Counted from the stretch's first letter, positions 9,594 through 23,150 are shown. The stretch is DNA of 64,000 nucleotides from Ampelocalamus luodianensis (GCA_036346255.1 CM070617.1:21441080-21505079), one strand, 5' to 3'. Numbers and translations: made by a program. Notes: generated from the letters alone by a model not told the origin.

Positions 9594-12013
9594 ACTCCTG
9601 TAGTCCTGGCACCAGCTTGGGTTTATGGCTGCAGATTTAGGACAAATAATTGCTTCTTTTTTTTTGCGAATAAATAATTGCTTCTTGGCAGTACTGTCGA
9701 AGGAAAAGACAGCTACTCCTCTCTGCAAGCCACAAGCTGCATGCCATCGTTAATTTGCACTCTTCCCATGTGCGGTTGGTGGGTCTAGTTAGTAGGAGCC
9801 AGCAATACCGGTTTTAATTTTTTCACTCGGCGTCACCGATAGACCCGATGGTACGGATTATCGGAAAATTTCGGCTGAATTCGGCTGAATTTTTCAAATC
9901 AGAATTTATTTTTTGAGTTAAAATGAAAAAGATGAAAAAAAAAAGGGTGTAGTTTTGAGGACTTATGCATGACCTACAGTCTCCTAGATTAGAGACTATT
10001 GCCACCAAGACAAACAGACATATTTGCTTAGATATGATTACTTATTTCTCTTATATTCGACAAAATTAAGCAAATCAGATTTTTTTTGTGCCGATTTGGG
10101 TTTTTACTGAGTGCCGATTGACAAGGATCTAATAATTCTCAATTAATTAAATCAGTTATCTATAATGTTTATTATCATTAGTTTATAATAATAAGGAAAA
10201 ATTACAATTATCTAGTGGTTGTAAGCTCACCATCATATTGTCGCAAGCTCTCTTATGACCACCATATGGGCGTAAGACTTTCTACGATCAGATCAATTAT
10301 GATCGTTTTATGGTTGATAAAATACATAGACATGCAGATTCAATCGACTAGAGACTCTATGCACTATGTTCATCTATGCGCAGTAGCTATATATGTGTTG
10401 TTAATTTTTGACATAACTGCACGTAATCACCTCTCTCTCTCTCTGACATAACTGCACGACGAACATATGGGGAATGTTTCTTTGACAATAACCGTCATCA
10501 AACGTGCGCAATTAGCCAATCATTGAGGCGCCTCCTGGCACATAACAGCTGCTACCACCTCATAATCTTTATCAGGGATAACGCCAGTGGATAAAAAGGA
10601 GGACGAGGGACATAATTCATTAGCCTTAGTTTTCGGTGACTTCTTTCTTGCTGTAAACAAAATCAATACAAGAACATGAAAGTATAGCCATTATTTTCTC
10701 CGAAGAAGGCTCGAACATATCTAAAAATTCTATGTGTCTTCTATTGCATAGCCTCGATCAAGGAGCCCACAATATTCATTTAATAAGATCGATATTAAAA
10801 CATCGACACCGATAGAACCAATGTTTTCCAAAATCGATCGGTTTTCGGCCGTTTTTTTTTAACCCTGGTAGGAGCTGAGTAGTTACCATGCATGATGACC
10901 AGCCAGTAACTTGTACATGCAAATGCCACTGTATATGTACTCCCAAGCAACAACAAGATTTTCTTTTTAAGGAGGAAATATATCTAAAACAACATCTCTA
11001 CCTGTTTCCGGTGTTCATCAAGTTTCCAAGCATTTTTTAGATCATCGCAAGGTTGCAAAGTTTCGCACTTATTCATCTCCAAAGATGCAGGTGGCCGGTT
11101 CCTGCATGTATAGATTTTTTTAAAGTACAGGACGAACACACTCACGCACATACACTACACGCACACCCACACATACACGTGGATGCGTCTTTAACACACG
11201 TCTAATCTAGAGTGGATGCTGAACCCTATAAAGTATGGACACACACTTTGACCACTAAATACATCTACATGTGTATATACTATTCCCAAAAGAATGAAAT
11301 CCGGCGAGACACCCACACCGAGCCAGAGGCTGTAACACGGACGGGCTGGGCGAGCAACAACGCCACAAGCCAACCGAGCAGCGGTTCTGTCCTGCATGTA
11401 TTAGATGGGAGGGCGTATCTGGTGCATGGATGCTGCAAGTGTACCCTCGTCCTTCATTTCTCCCTCGCCCTGGCCTGGATAAAAGCAAGTTTTTACCCAC
11501 AGCGCAGCGCGCAGGCTACAGCAAGCAGTCCAGCACAGACGCCCAAAATCCACCAAAAAGATTGCCACAGTCCACATGGAGGCCAGCCTTGTCTTGTATA
11601 CTAGCAGGCCGGGGAACAGCAACCGGCCAGGCTTTCTTGCGCCCTCCCAATATCCCGTCCAGGGCGGAGCTCCCTTGCTTGAATGCTCACTGATTCCTCA
11701 TCATGATTACAATGTCCATGGTTGTGATCAGTGCTTGCTGCTACGATCAGAACACTGTCCCTGTGAGAGAGTAGGAAAAAAACTCTGTACGTGCAGGCAG
11801 AAAAAGGAGCAAGCAACTGTTTGAAATTTATCCATTCACCTTTCAAAATAGTCGCACATAGGTAGTAATACTGTGTGGCTGTGCCGTGCTTTTGGTCAAA
11901 ACTCAAAAGGGGCAAGCCAAAACAAACTGGAGCAGCTTGAGATACATAGCGGGACTGCAGAGAGCGCAGAGAAGAGTTCGAATTCATAGCTACGTGGCTG
12001 GCAGCGTGCCTAG
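9594..12013. other. Intergenic, no gene recognised
   Basis: This is AT-rich sequence with scattered low-complexity. Two short patches (around 9830-9900 and 10080-10110) have TTCGGC and TGCCGAT words. No exon pair, transposon terminus or RNA gene could be supported. Confidence 0.4.
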
Positions 12014-12022
12014 CTCTTGCAC

Positions 12023-14528
12023 GAATTTGGATACTATTGACCCCCTCACCGAAATTCCAAAACTAACCCTCTTAGCCCCAAAATTCCTAATTTAGCTCTC
12101 TCCTCCTGCATCGCACTGCGCCTCAGTGCATGGCGAGGCAAGGTGCTTCAGCACCCTACCACAGCAGCGAGTCTTTCTTGCACCTTACGCAAAGCAGTAG
12201 CAAGAGGAGAGAAAAGGGGATCTGGATAAATCCAAAATAAAATAAATTTCAGAAATTTCAAGAAAATTTCATAAAAAATCCTTGGAACATGAATAGATTT
12301 AATAAAATAATTTTGAATTTAATTAAAGTTTATTTTATTCATTTAAAATGTTTCCCTTTTCTAAAATTTCCAATTAAGCTTTAATTAATCCAATAAAATA
12401 CAAATGGTTTTTTTAAAGCTTTCAAAAGACTCTGAAAAATGGGAAAACTGAAAAGAAATAAAAAGAACTCAAAGGAAATATCAAAGTTTAATTTAATTAA
12501 ATTTGGGCTTGAATCGAGGTATGAATTATGAATTGAGCTCATGATTTAATTTAATTTAATTTGGGCATACACATGTAATGTAATCACTTAGCATACTTTG
12601 TAAGAATATTTCTTTTTCTGTTACAGCTTTCTCCTAGAACTGATCTTATTCGTAGTCAATGATAAAAATAAAAATTGATCCAAAATTATCTGGCGCCCAG
12701 TCCTTCAACTCTTTGGAAATAGTTTCTACGAGGTACGCCAAGAAACTTTGAGTTGCATTGTTTGATTTAGATATGAAGAACATACTTAGTTACTTACACA
12801 TTTGGCTCCTTGGGATCACATGCATTGTAGGTGGCATTGCACATAGGCAATCAAGGAAATTATTAGGAAAAATTCGGTCCATGCAACTGAATGGAAAGCA
12901 TTTTCAGTATGTGCCACCCTTTTTGTGCCATGTGTGTAGTTGGCGCCTAGGATAGTTTTTGGCAGGAATTTCCGGCGCCACAAATTTTGGGCATGGCTAT
13001 AAATTCTGAGCCGAATGGATGAGGGAGAGAGGGAGACGCAACAACTTAAACTGGAGCCATGAGCCAATGTAGCATTGGTAACTCGCAACAGCCAAAGAAG
13101 TCTATGTTCCGCTGCGATTGTGGTAGCAAAACAATGAGGTACAAGTCCGATACTGAGAAGAATCTGAACCGTGGTATTTTTAGGTGTGCTAACTGGAAGG
13201 TGAGTTGATTCTTGAGCTCATAAAACTCTTCCTATTTGCTTCATATTTTTGCATTATTTACTTTGATACCAGATTTTTTGTGTTGGTTCTGTCAGTCTGG
13301 GGGATGTGGTTTTTATTTGTGGGAAGATTTGCCCGAGGCATATGTGAAGAATGAAACAGTAATGCAGCAAAACATAGAGATGGAGAAGTTACAGAAGAAT
13401 ATGCAGAAGTTGAGCACTCACCTGGAAGCAATCGATGCTGCTGATGGCAATGTGCAAGAATTGAAGAACAATGTGCAAGAAGTAAGGAAAAATGTTCAAG
13501 AATTGAAGATCGGTGTAGACAATGTGAAACTGATATGCAACATTTTGCTTTGTTTCTGCCTTTTGTCTGTTCTCCTAAATTCATGCCTCTAGCATGAGTA
13601 AGTGCAATGTAGCAGTACTAGTATCTGCAATTTAATTGAGTGGAATTTTATGTTGCCAATGATTTTCAAGTTTTCTGGGAGAAGACCACATATAGCATTT
13701 CACATATTACATATAGCAAGCACATATAGCTTTTCACAAAAGACTAGTTACCGGATTACCTATCAAGTGTTTCCATCAAGTAATGTTGTCATTAAGTTAT
13801 CTGGGAACATATAGCACTTCATCAAGCAGTAAATGTTGGTTTTTCGGTTGTTGCTTGGAAACAAGTAACCTTTTTTCTTTGTAATAAGCACTCTTGCATA
13901 ATAATCATCTCTACTGCGAATAAGAATAGTTCTAGGAGGAAGCTGTAACAAAAAAAAAGAAAGAAATATTCTTACAAAGTCTCCTCAGTGATTACGTTAC
14001 ATGTGTACGCCTAAATTAAATTAAACCATGAGCTCAATTCATAATTTATACCTCGATTCAAGCCCAAATTAAATTAAATTAAACCTTATTATTTCCTTTG
14101 AATTCTTTTTATTTCTTTTCAGTTTTCCCATTTTTCAATGTCTTTTGAAAGCTTTAAAAAAACAATCAATTTGTATTTTATTGAATTAATTAAAGCTTAA
14201 TTGGAATTTTTAGAAAATGGAAAACATTTTGAATGAATAAAAGAAATTTTAATTAAATTCAAAATTATTTTATTAAATCTATTCATGTTTCAAGGATTTT
14301 TATGAATTTTCTTGAAATTTCTAAAATTTAATTTATTTTAGATTTTTCCGATTTGTTTCCCTTTTCTTTTTTCCCTCTCTCCTCTTGCAACCTACTACGT
14401 AAGGGTGCTGGAGCACCTCGCTGCTGCGGCCCGGGGGCGCAAGAGGAGAGGGTCAGATTAGAAATTTTGGAGCTAAGAAGGCTAGTTTTGGAATTTTGGT
14501 GGTGTAGCGGCAATAGTGTCCAGGTTTC
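12023..14528 (+). mobile_element. Mutator-like element (MULE) with long inverted repeats and a GRF zinc-finger gene
   Basis: A perfect 9-bp target duplication CTCTTGCAC lies at 12014-12022 and 14529-14537, the size typical of MULEs. The termini GAATTTGGATACTATTG (left) and, inverted, GGAAACCTGGACACTATTG (right) lead into inverted repeats of about 500-550 bp (12023-12580 against 13990-14528). The repeats include an AT-rich TTTAATTTAATTTAA block and an AGGGTGCTGGAGCACC-like palindromic stretch. The interior encodes a small two-exon gene and no transposase, so the element is non-autonomous. Confidence 0.88.
13059..13592 (+). CDS. GRF-type zinc-finger, coiled-coil, membrane-anchored protein
   Basis: Two exons, 13059-13199 and 13296-13592, are joined by a GT-AG intron in phase 0 and give 145 codons. 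The N-terminal part is a GRF zinc finger: CDCGSKTMRYKS (Cys19, Cys21), FRCANWK (Cys43) and SGGCGFYLWEDLP (Cys51). It is followed by a heptad-rich coiled coil (about residues 65-125: KLQKNMQKL, VQELKNNVQEVRKNVQEL) and a hydrophobic C-terminal segment (LICNILLCFCLLSVLL), probably a membrane anchor. This layout is familiar from expanded GRF proteins of grasses, whose function is largely unknown; GRF fingers elsewhere bind single-stranded DNA or RNA. The gene sits in the middle of a MULE, which probably carries it. I started at the ATG that gives the longest frame into the finger. Confidence 0.75.
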
Positions 14529-14537
14529 CTCTTGCAC

Positions 14538-17500
14538 ACACTGTGCGGCTTGCATGGCGCGAGAACGGAGGAGATGTGACTGTTTGCGCGCGCACTGTGG
14601 CGCTACCGCTGCCGATGCACCACCTACCTGATCAGCGATCATAGCCGGCGCGGCGTCCGACGGGCGAGGCTCATGATGGCGATGGCGTACGTCCGCGCGA
14701 GGGGCCGCTGCGAAATCCCGTCCGGACCCGTGTTGACCTGCTGCCCAGATGCCGATGCCGTGCGGTGGATCTGTGTGGAGTTCGCAGGCTTTTCCCGAGC
14801 CTTTTTGGACGCTTCGGCCGTATCAGTGCCCGATCGAACCAGCCGGACGGATGGATGTGTGCATCCGCCCGTTTTGATTTGGTTGTGCTGCCAGATCTTT
14901 GGTATTCGTTACAACTCTGAGTACCTGTCGATCTGTTAATTCCAGTCTTTTGCCTCAGGGAAGCCGAGCCGAGTGTGATGTTAAACCTCAGGTGGTAGAA
15001 AGGAGGCAAATGCAGGTACAAATCATACAAGATTGGCAGATTGCTAGTACTACTCCGTATGAGCATGGAGGACAGTCTCAGGTAATGGAAATGGACTGGG
15101 CGTTGAAGGTCCACCGGCTACAAGGCCTTAGTTCCCTCTCGTTTTCGTCCAGTTTGGCCCATCCATGGTCTCCTCTACGCTCTAGCTTGCCTCTCTTCTA
15201 TCCTTTTCATTTTGAACTAGTCCACTAGAGCAGTAGGGCCTATTTATGCAAGATATTGGAGCTGATCTGCAGATTGGCCCACGGAGCGGATCGTACCAAT
15301 CATTCCCAGTTAACACAAGTAGTACGGTTGTTTTTTTTTTAAAAAAAAAGACTGTTAAGTACTACTATACTGACATAGATTTGGGCGTCAGCATTGCGCC
15401 CTCGATGATTAATTGCGTCTAAACGAACCCTCCAACTAGGCAAAGACACGGTGAACATCGTAGTGTACACGACCCGGTGCAAGTATCCGTGCTGCTCTTC
15501 TGCTAGACGAAAGTACTACGCGAAGCAGGCCGGCGAAAGGGCAAGTAACTCATCTACATTCTACAGACTAGTGGCGGATGATGCTACCAAAACAGGACGA
15601 AGTGCAGAGATCAGCGGCACACGACAACTGGTGCTGGTGTCCGTGGGTCGCGAAATCTGTACCAAGCTGGCACGAACTTGTGCTAGCACGCCACGGGGCG
15701 AACACGGCCGGTGCCCGGTGGGGTGGTGGCTTAGTGCGAATCCACGAATCGACGGCACGGTGCGTCGGTGCCGGCGGCGGAGCGTCTGGTGGATGCGGGG
15801 TAACAAAGTTAACAACTACGAGGCGATGCGCGCCGAACCGCGGGCAGTGAGCCGGCGTTGGCACTTCGGCAGAGTAGCGGCCGACGAGCCGAGCAGAGCC
15901 GGAGTATTGGGCCTATCACTCGTGGGCTGACGACAAAATTCTGAGGCACCGGGCCAGACCGTTGCACTGATATACGGCAGTCTGTTTCCCTAGTGAACTC
16001 GGCCTGATTCTTTTGGGTATTAGTGAGCTGGTCCTTGGTTTCACTTGCTTTGGGACTCTTTCCAGTAGTCGAGCAGTATATGAGCAAACTGAAAAACTGA
16101 GGCTCTGATGTGTTTACTGTATGGAGTATCCGAGTATGGACCAGCGACTACATAAGAACAGTCTGCAAGCTGGTGAGTGTTGACGCGAGTGCCTCGACAG
16201 CGGCTGCTGAGTTGTGAATATGTGAGTGCACATACAGATGGGGGCCATTGGGCCATGCAGATCCAATTTCATAGAGTTTCGTTTCTGTCTGTCATGTTTA
16301 ATCTGTACTGCCAATTCTATTACTACTACCCCATTCTGGCTCTTCCCTCCTGCTTATTTTGTGTTTGCGTGTGTTGCTGATGGAAGTAATGGAGTACTTA
16401 CGGACAATTATGATGCAGTACCCCTGCATAGCAGCAACCAGCAAGAGTTACTGTCTAGTCTGTGTTAGCATCTAAAGTGGCACACTGACTCCTCCCTCGG
16501 CATTTACATGGCCAGGTGGCCGGAACAGGTCAGACGGATCTGTAATCCTGGCCATACAACAACCGCAATTCATGAGCACTTAATCGTTTTCTCTAGGCAC
16601 TACGTGGCATTCAATCCTTTAGTTATCGTGAGGTTACCAGCTGATCTTTTAGGAGGAGGATTTAAGGAAGAGTGGATACTACGATGCTGTGTTGTATACT
16701 TATGCACAGAGCTGCATATCATCAGGCGTGCTATGCTTGTGCCTTGCAGTGACGCGTACACTTTAAATGCAACTGTAACATCTTTGCCTCCTCCTCAGCT
16801 TTAGCCCAAGGCCCCTTTAGATTAGTAGTACTATCCGATTGGTCATTTTCAGATAGGTGGCGAGTAAACCGATACTCCAACAAAATCTTGTCTGAAATGA
16901 CATAGTAATCAATGTGCTTACTCACTAACCGCATAAACCGTTTGGTCACAACATAACACAATTATTTTGTGCAAACTGAAGTGAATAATGCAAGGCTCAC
17001 CTTTCTTTCAGTGATTTGGTCTTGGCCATGTCATGGATCGACATCGCTGGTACACGGTAAGAAGTACTAGTACTAGTAGTACTAAATACTAACACTCGTC
17101 TCCAGTTGGCAATTTGTTAGGCAGAGGACATGACTTAATTCCGTGTGCTGCAGACGTGGAACATGGCAATCAGAACAGCCTGCGAAGGTGATCGCATCTG
17201 GCGAGCAGAGCTGCTGTTTCTTCGCAACAACAATGCATTGAAGCGAAAGGGTTGGCGCGCGCGGGGTGCAGTTTAATCGCCTGGCCTGACACCCATCCCC
17301 TCCCTCTTATCGCTACACAACTGTCTCCAATTACTCGTGCATTTATACGGCTTAAAAGCGAATTAATCAGCAATAGGCCTTCCTTTGAATGATCCTAACC
17401 ACCAAGCATCTTCCTTCTCGCCATCGCTGACTGAGAGAGTTTCGCTCTCCACTGTCACACCGCCACAGGAGATTCACATGAAAAACATGCGAGACAGCTG

Positions 17501-17674
17501 GTCTAGCTGAAGGAAAGCAAAATCTACGGCTTCTGATACTTACTCCCTCATTCTTGCAGGGGGGGAAAGCTCAGGTGCAGGACATGCAGATTATGGAGAA
17601 ATGAGGTCAGTATGGAAAGCATTTGGATTGTGGAGTTATTTGTGCTTCCCTTCTTCTCAATTAACTTCACAGCA
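14538..17674. other. Intergenic, no gene recognised
   Basis: This is moderately GC-rich in parts (14640-14900, 15450-15930), with chance open frames up to 159 codons that lack recognisable motifs. No transposon ends or RNA genes were recognised. Confidence 0.4.
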
Positions 17675-17679
17675 TTTCG

Positions 17680-18096
17680 TGTTAGAATGATCTCTTCCCC
17701 CCCAATTAGCCCAACGGCTAATCGGGGCCTTGATCCGCGCCCTGATCGGGGGCGTCCAGTCCATCTTCAGGCTGGTGGGCCCCCGTCGCGCTGCGCCATA
17801 TATAAGGGGTGGAAAGCCGGCGGCTCGAGGTACGAGGTTGACCTGAGCCGCACAACTCCACCTACACGAAACCCTAGACCGATCTCCGGGGGCGCAGGTA
17901 GCGACGGGAAGTACCACCGCTGTCGCCATCGAACGCCGTCGTCGCCATCGAAGGCCGCCGTCGTTGCCGCCGCCCTTCGCGCGACCTCCACTGCAGCCAT
18001 GGCCGGCTCCTCCTCCTCTACCTCCGACGGTACACTCTCCCCTCTCTTCCCTCTCTCGGATCTAAACCCCAGTGCAAAGAAAACGTAGAACAAACA
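17680..18096 (+). repeat. 5' LTR of the copia element
   Basis: TGTTAGAATG...CAAACA. A TATA box (CCATATATAAGG) lies at about 17797-17808, so transcription should start near 17830. Confidence 0.95.
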
Positions 18097-18097
18097 T

Positions 18098-18110
18098 TGG
18101 TATCAGAGCC
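18098..18110 (+). promoter_or_regulatory. Primer-binding site (tRNA-iMet)
   Basis: TGGTATCAGAGCC begins one base after the LTR and matches the 3' end of plant initiator tRNA, the usual primer for copia elements. Confidence 0.95.
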
Positions 18111-18604
18111 ACTTACCAGTTGCGCTACCGGGTTGCCGCGCCGCCGCTGCTACCGCGTCGTCGCCGCCGCCGCGTTGCTGTCGCGGTCGCCGCGCCGTCT
18201 CGGGCTCGGCGCGAGGAGCCGACGCTCCGCCTCCGCGCTGCCCGACGCGAGGGTGCCACCGCAGCCGGGCCGGCGCCGGTAACCGCCGCGATGGCGCGCC
18301 GCCCGCGAAGCCGTCGTCTGCGCCTCCGCCGCCTGACCACCCGCTTGCGAGCGCCGCCATCGCGCGCTGCGCCTCCGCGCAGACGCCGCTCTCTCGAGGC
18401 GTAGCGCGCGCTCCGTCGAGAGGCCGCCTTTGCCGTCCGGCCGCCATGCTTCCCGCGCCGCTTGCCCGGAAGGCCGTGGACCACAAATTGCGCAAGTTGG
18501 GCCGATTGGCCATTTTGAACAGGAAAATAAAAAAGGGATTTTTAATGTTTTTCGAAGCATTTATGAATGAATTTGATAGAATTTGATCCAAATTTCTGGA
18601 AATT

Positions 18605-18950
18605 TTTGCACCAACGTGTTAATTTTTCCAGAGATTAAAAGTTTACAGTATATTGCTTCTGAATAATGAATTTTTGAGAATAATTACAGTTTTCCGCTGC
18701 AAAAGTTAATATTGATTGTTTTTTCATTATTAAATTCGAACCAACGGGAGAATTTAATTTTGGAAAAATAGATATAATTTTCAGAAATTTATGATATTGT
18801 TATTTTCTGACCAACGTTGATAATAACAATATTATATTTTTTTTAATTGATGATTTTATGCATTATTTCTATTTCTGCCCAACGGTGATGTAGATTTAAT
18901 GTATAGATAAAATTGATTTAATTGTATGTCGTATTTTTGACCAACGTTGG
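18605..18950 (+). repeat. Spaced CCAACG motifs in the retrotransposon leader
   Basis: CCAACG occurs at 18611, 18741, 18811, 18879 and 18941, the last four about 62-70 bases apart, mostly as GACCAACGTTG or CCAACGG in AT-rich sequence between the primer site and gag. Function is unknown. Confidence 0.6.
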
Positions 18951-19029
18951 AAATAAGGCATATAATTTTCTTTGTTATGTTCTCACTTTACTTGAACTAT
19001 TTTTAAGTCGGATACAACTTGATGAGTTG

Positions 19030-19870
19030 TATCAGAGAGATCCCCACTCTCAAAGGAGATAATTATGGAGAGTGGAAGAAAAAGATAGACTTAGCGTTTA
19101 TCTTGGCTGAGGTGGACTGGGTCCTCACTACAGCACGTCCCACCGAGCCTATGGCACCAGTGAGGATCAAATGAGGATGATACTTGCTTGGCGAGAAAAG
19201 ACAGAGGACCATGCTCCTTACGGATGTCTTATGACCTTGAGCATAAGAAATGGACCACACCAACAAGAAATGTTTGGTGTGATAAAGAACACGATTGAGC
19301 CCGCAATTGTGGGCTCAATCGTAGAGTGTGACACTCACACGAGTACCTTGAGAAAATAAAGAGTCGGTTCTCGGCTCTTCAAAGACATATGCTACACACG
19401 GTGATTAAGCGACTTGTGAGAAAAGGTACTCTGGCGGTGGCATAAGAGAGCACATACTAAGGATGAGCAACTTGGCATCCAAGTTTAAACCAATGGATTT
19501 GGCTCTCAAGGATGAGTTCCTTATTCACTTGATTTTTGCTTCCTTGCCGAAAAGTTTGACACATTTGTTGTCAACTACAATATGCAGCCCGAGAAATGGG
19601 ACTTAGAAAAATGCATAGCTATGTGTGTGCAAGAGGAGGAAAGATTTAAATCCTCACATGGTGGTTCTATCAACTATGTGAAGGACAACAAGAAAAGGAA
19701 CTTCAACAGTAACTTCTCCTCAAAGAACAAGGGAAAAGCCTCATCCATCACCTCAACGAATAAGTTTTCGTAGAAAAGATCGGTGCCTTCATTGCAAGAA
19801 AAGGGACATTACAAGAAAGATTGTCCGATTTCTTGAAAATGATTATGTCAAAGAAAGGTGAGGACATTAT
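19030..19870 (+). pseudogene. copia gag remnant
   Basis: Frames shift repeatedly. LRGDNYGEWKKKIDLAF-type sequence at the start and PEKWDLEKCIAMCVQEEERF near 19582-19650 belong to the UBN2/copia gag class. A zinc-knuckle-like CxxCxxxGHYKKDCP string follows near 19780-19830 but crosses a frame change. Gag would form the virus-like particle. Several stops and frameshifts exclude a functional product. Confidence 0.85.
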
Positions 19871-19899
19871 TACGTTCATAAATGAGTCCTCTGTATGTA

Positions 19900-22800
19900 C
19901 AATATTCAAAATCTACTTGGTGGATTGATTCAGTGCAACTGCTTCATGTTGCCAATAATATGCAGATTCCGTTCGACGAGGAATACGCAAAGAAAAGAAA
20001 GATGCATTAAAGTCGCAAATGGAGTCCAAGCTGAAGTTGAAGTCATGGCGATCTTTCATTAGAGCTTGCTGATGGCTTCACTCTTTTACTTAGAGATGTT
20101 CTTTATGTTCCTCTTTCTGAGGAATTTGATTAGTGTTTCATGTTTGGACAATGATGGTTATGATTGTCATTTTGGAAATGGCAAGTGTGAAATAATGTTT
20201 AATAAAGAATGTGTTGGTCTTGCCATTTTACAAAATGAGCTTTATTTGTTATCATTATGTGATGATGTGAATGTCGTATGCGATAAAGGAAACGTCGGCG
20301 TGCGAAAGTGAATGAATCCTCGTCTACGAATGTAAACAGAAACGAAAGAGAACTCTAGATGCGTCGTCGAAATTATGGCATCGTCGTTTAGGCCATATTT
20401 GAGGGGAGAATAGAAAGACTAGTTAAGAATGATATTCTTCCTCCATTAGAGTTCCCAGACTTAGAACAATGCAGAGAATGCATTAAAGGAAAATATGTAA
20501 AGAAAATTAAGAAAGACGCCAAAAGAAGCACAGAATTCTACAAATTATTCACACCGACATTTGTGGTCCTTTTCCGTGAAAAGTGTGGATGGATATGACT
20601 GTTCATAACATTCACGGATGATTACTCCGTTATGGATATATTTATCCAATCAAAGAAAGAAATGAAGCCTTGGATAAATTCAAGATATTTAAGGTGAAGT
20701 TGAAAACCAACACGATTTAAAGATTAAGATAGTCCGATCGACCGTGTGGGGAGTACTACGGTCGGCATACCCCATATGGACAAGTTCTGGACCTTTGCAA
20801 GGTTTTTACAGAAAATGGTATAGTAGCCCAAGATTCTACACCGCGAACCTCAAGAAAATGGAGTAGTGAAAGACGCAACCGTACCCTGATGGATATGGTG
20901 CGAAGCATGATGAGCTATTCCACACTGCCATTGAGTCTATGGATGGAGGCGTTGAAAACCGCCATTCATATTCTCAACAGAGTGCCTAGTAAGTCGGTGC
21001 CCAAAACACCGCATTTGTTGTGGGCAGGAAGAGTTCCCTCACTAAACCACTTACGTGTTTGGGGGAGTCCTGCTGAGGCTAAAGTATTTAACCCAAACCT
21101 TGGGAAGCTTGATCCCAAAACAGTAAGTTGTCATTTCATTGGCTACCCTGAAAAGTCAAAAGGTTTTCGTTTCTCTTGTCGACATGATACACAAAGTTTG
21201 TAGAAACGAGACACGCTGTCTTCTTAGAGGATGAAATGATGAGAGGAAGTATGGTAGCTCGTGAGATTGACCTTGAAGAGAAGCGGTGTATGCGCCCACT
21301 CAGATGATTCAAGAACCATTCTTCATACTACTGCTTGTCATTTGCACCGACGGTGCAAGACATCGTGGTGCCAAGACTGTTATTGTTCCTCTGTGGCAAC
21401 AATAAATGAGAATGAGGAACTTGTTCTTCAGATCCTATAGAACCCATTGCCACAGATGAGGGGAGCAACAAAGACCTCAAACAGAAAATGTACCGGATGA
21501 GGAGGCCCAGGAGGTCTCAAAGAGTAAGAAGATCGGCTATTTCGATGATTATCGATTTATCATCAGAGGAATTTCAAATGGAGGATGATCCCATCTCATT
21601 TGAAGAAGCCATGAGAAGCGAAAATTCTCAAAATGGCTTGAGGCCATGGAAGAGGAGATGAGGTCCATGAAGACTAATAAAGTCTGAGACTTGGAAATTA
21701 TTCCTAAAGGAGCCAAAGCAAAGAGGGTCAGAAATGGGTCTACAAGACAAAGCTTGACTCCCAAGGGAATGTAGAAAGATACAAAGCGCGACTTGTGGCA
21801 AAAGGCTTTACGCAAAGAGAAGGGATTGATTACAATGAGACCTTTTCTCCGTCTCATGTAAAGATTCTTCGTAATCATAATGGCATTAGTAGCACATTAT
21901 GATTTAGAGTTACATCAGATGGATGTAAAGACGGCATTTCTTAATGGGGTTTTGGAGGAAAATGTTTACATGGCACAACCGAAAGGTTTTGTCATGGAAG
22001 GAAATGAAAGAATGGGATGTCGCTAAAGAAATCGATTTATAGGTTAAAGCAAGCTTCAAGACAGTGGTACTTGAAGTTTGACAAGACAATAAGAAAATTT
22101 GGGTTTAAAGAAAATGTAGAGGACAAGCGTGTTTATGCAAAGTTTAAAGATGGGAAGTTTATCTTCCTAATCACGTATGTGGATGATATCCCACTGGCTA
22201 GTAGTGATGTCGATCACATCGGAGACTAAGAAGTTTTGTCCTCAAACTTTGATATGAAAGATCTTGGTGAAGCTTCGTTCGTTCTAGGGATCGAAATTCA
22301 GGGATAGAAACAAGGGGATAGTGGGATGTCACAAAGGCATACATAGATAAAGTCTTAAAGAAATTTTGTATGCATAAATGTAGTCCTTCACTGCACCTAT
22401 AGTCAAGGGCGACGATATGGGGATTTTCAATGCCCATGAACCAAGACGAGCTCGATCAAATGAAATCGGTTCCATATGCTTGGTGTCGGAAGCTTGCGGT
22501 ATACTCAAGTGTGTACGCCCGACTTAGCGTTTGTTACTGGGTTACTTGGCGATTCGAGCAATCTCGGAATAGAACATTGAAATTGATAAAGAAAGTCTTG
22601 CGTTATTTGCAAGGAACAAAAGGCCTCATGATGACATACGAAAGATCGATTCACTCCATATAGTAGGGTATCTGATTCGATTTTGCGGAGATGATAGAAA
22701 GTCTACATCCGGATATGTGTTCACTCTGTTGGAGGAGCTATATCGTGGAAAAGCTCAAAGCAAACCGTCACTACATCGCCCACAATGTATGCCGAGTTTG

Positions 22801-23150
22801 TAGCATGTTATGAGGCTACGGGCGGTGTGAAGCTAAAGAAGTTCATACCGGTTTAAAAGTGGTTGACGACATCAATAGACCACTTAAGTTGTATGCGATA
22901 ATGAACCCGCAGATACGTATGCCCACAACAATAAGTCAAGTGGTGCTGCCAAACACATTGACATAAAGTACTATGTTGTGAAAGATAAAGTTCGGGATCA
23001 AATTATAAGTCTTGAGCATATAAGTACGCAAAGATGTTAGCGGATCCGCTTACTAAAGGCTTACCACCCAACGTGTTCGAGAGAACATGTAGCGGCATGG
23101 GTTTAAGGGAAAGCCTATGATTCTGGACTAAAAGATGGCCCAAAGTTTAA
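19900..23150 (+). pseudogene. copia pol remnant (integrase, reverse transcriptase, RNase H)
   Basis: Pieces in order are a GAG-pre-integrase LWHRRLGH-like motif near 20370-20400 and integrase core pieces (HTDICGPF near 20548). The 104-codon open piece 20889-21203 follows (MDMVRSMMSYSTLPLSLWMEAL, HFIGYPEKSKGFRF). Reverse transcriptase includes DVKTAFLNGVLEENVYMAQPKGF near 21920-21990 and a YVDDI motif near 22180. RNase H / tail pieces come last (RKSTSGYVF near 22695). In an intact element these would be one polyprotein. Here several stops and small deletions break it, so any mobility needed proteins from another copy. Confidence 0.9.

Noticed and set aside
11212..11824. Overlapping open frames of 68-130 codons
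   Set aside because: They occur on both strands at once and have no motifs or splice partners.
15451..15930. 159-codon open frame (plus)
   Set aside because: GC-rich stretch with overlapping open frames on both strands, no recognisable domain, low-complexity Arg/Trp-rich product. Chance frame.
18072..18591. Several long Arg/Ala-rich frames after the copia 5' LTR
   Set aside because: They overlap the primer-binding site and leader. Composition explains them.
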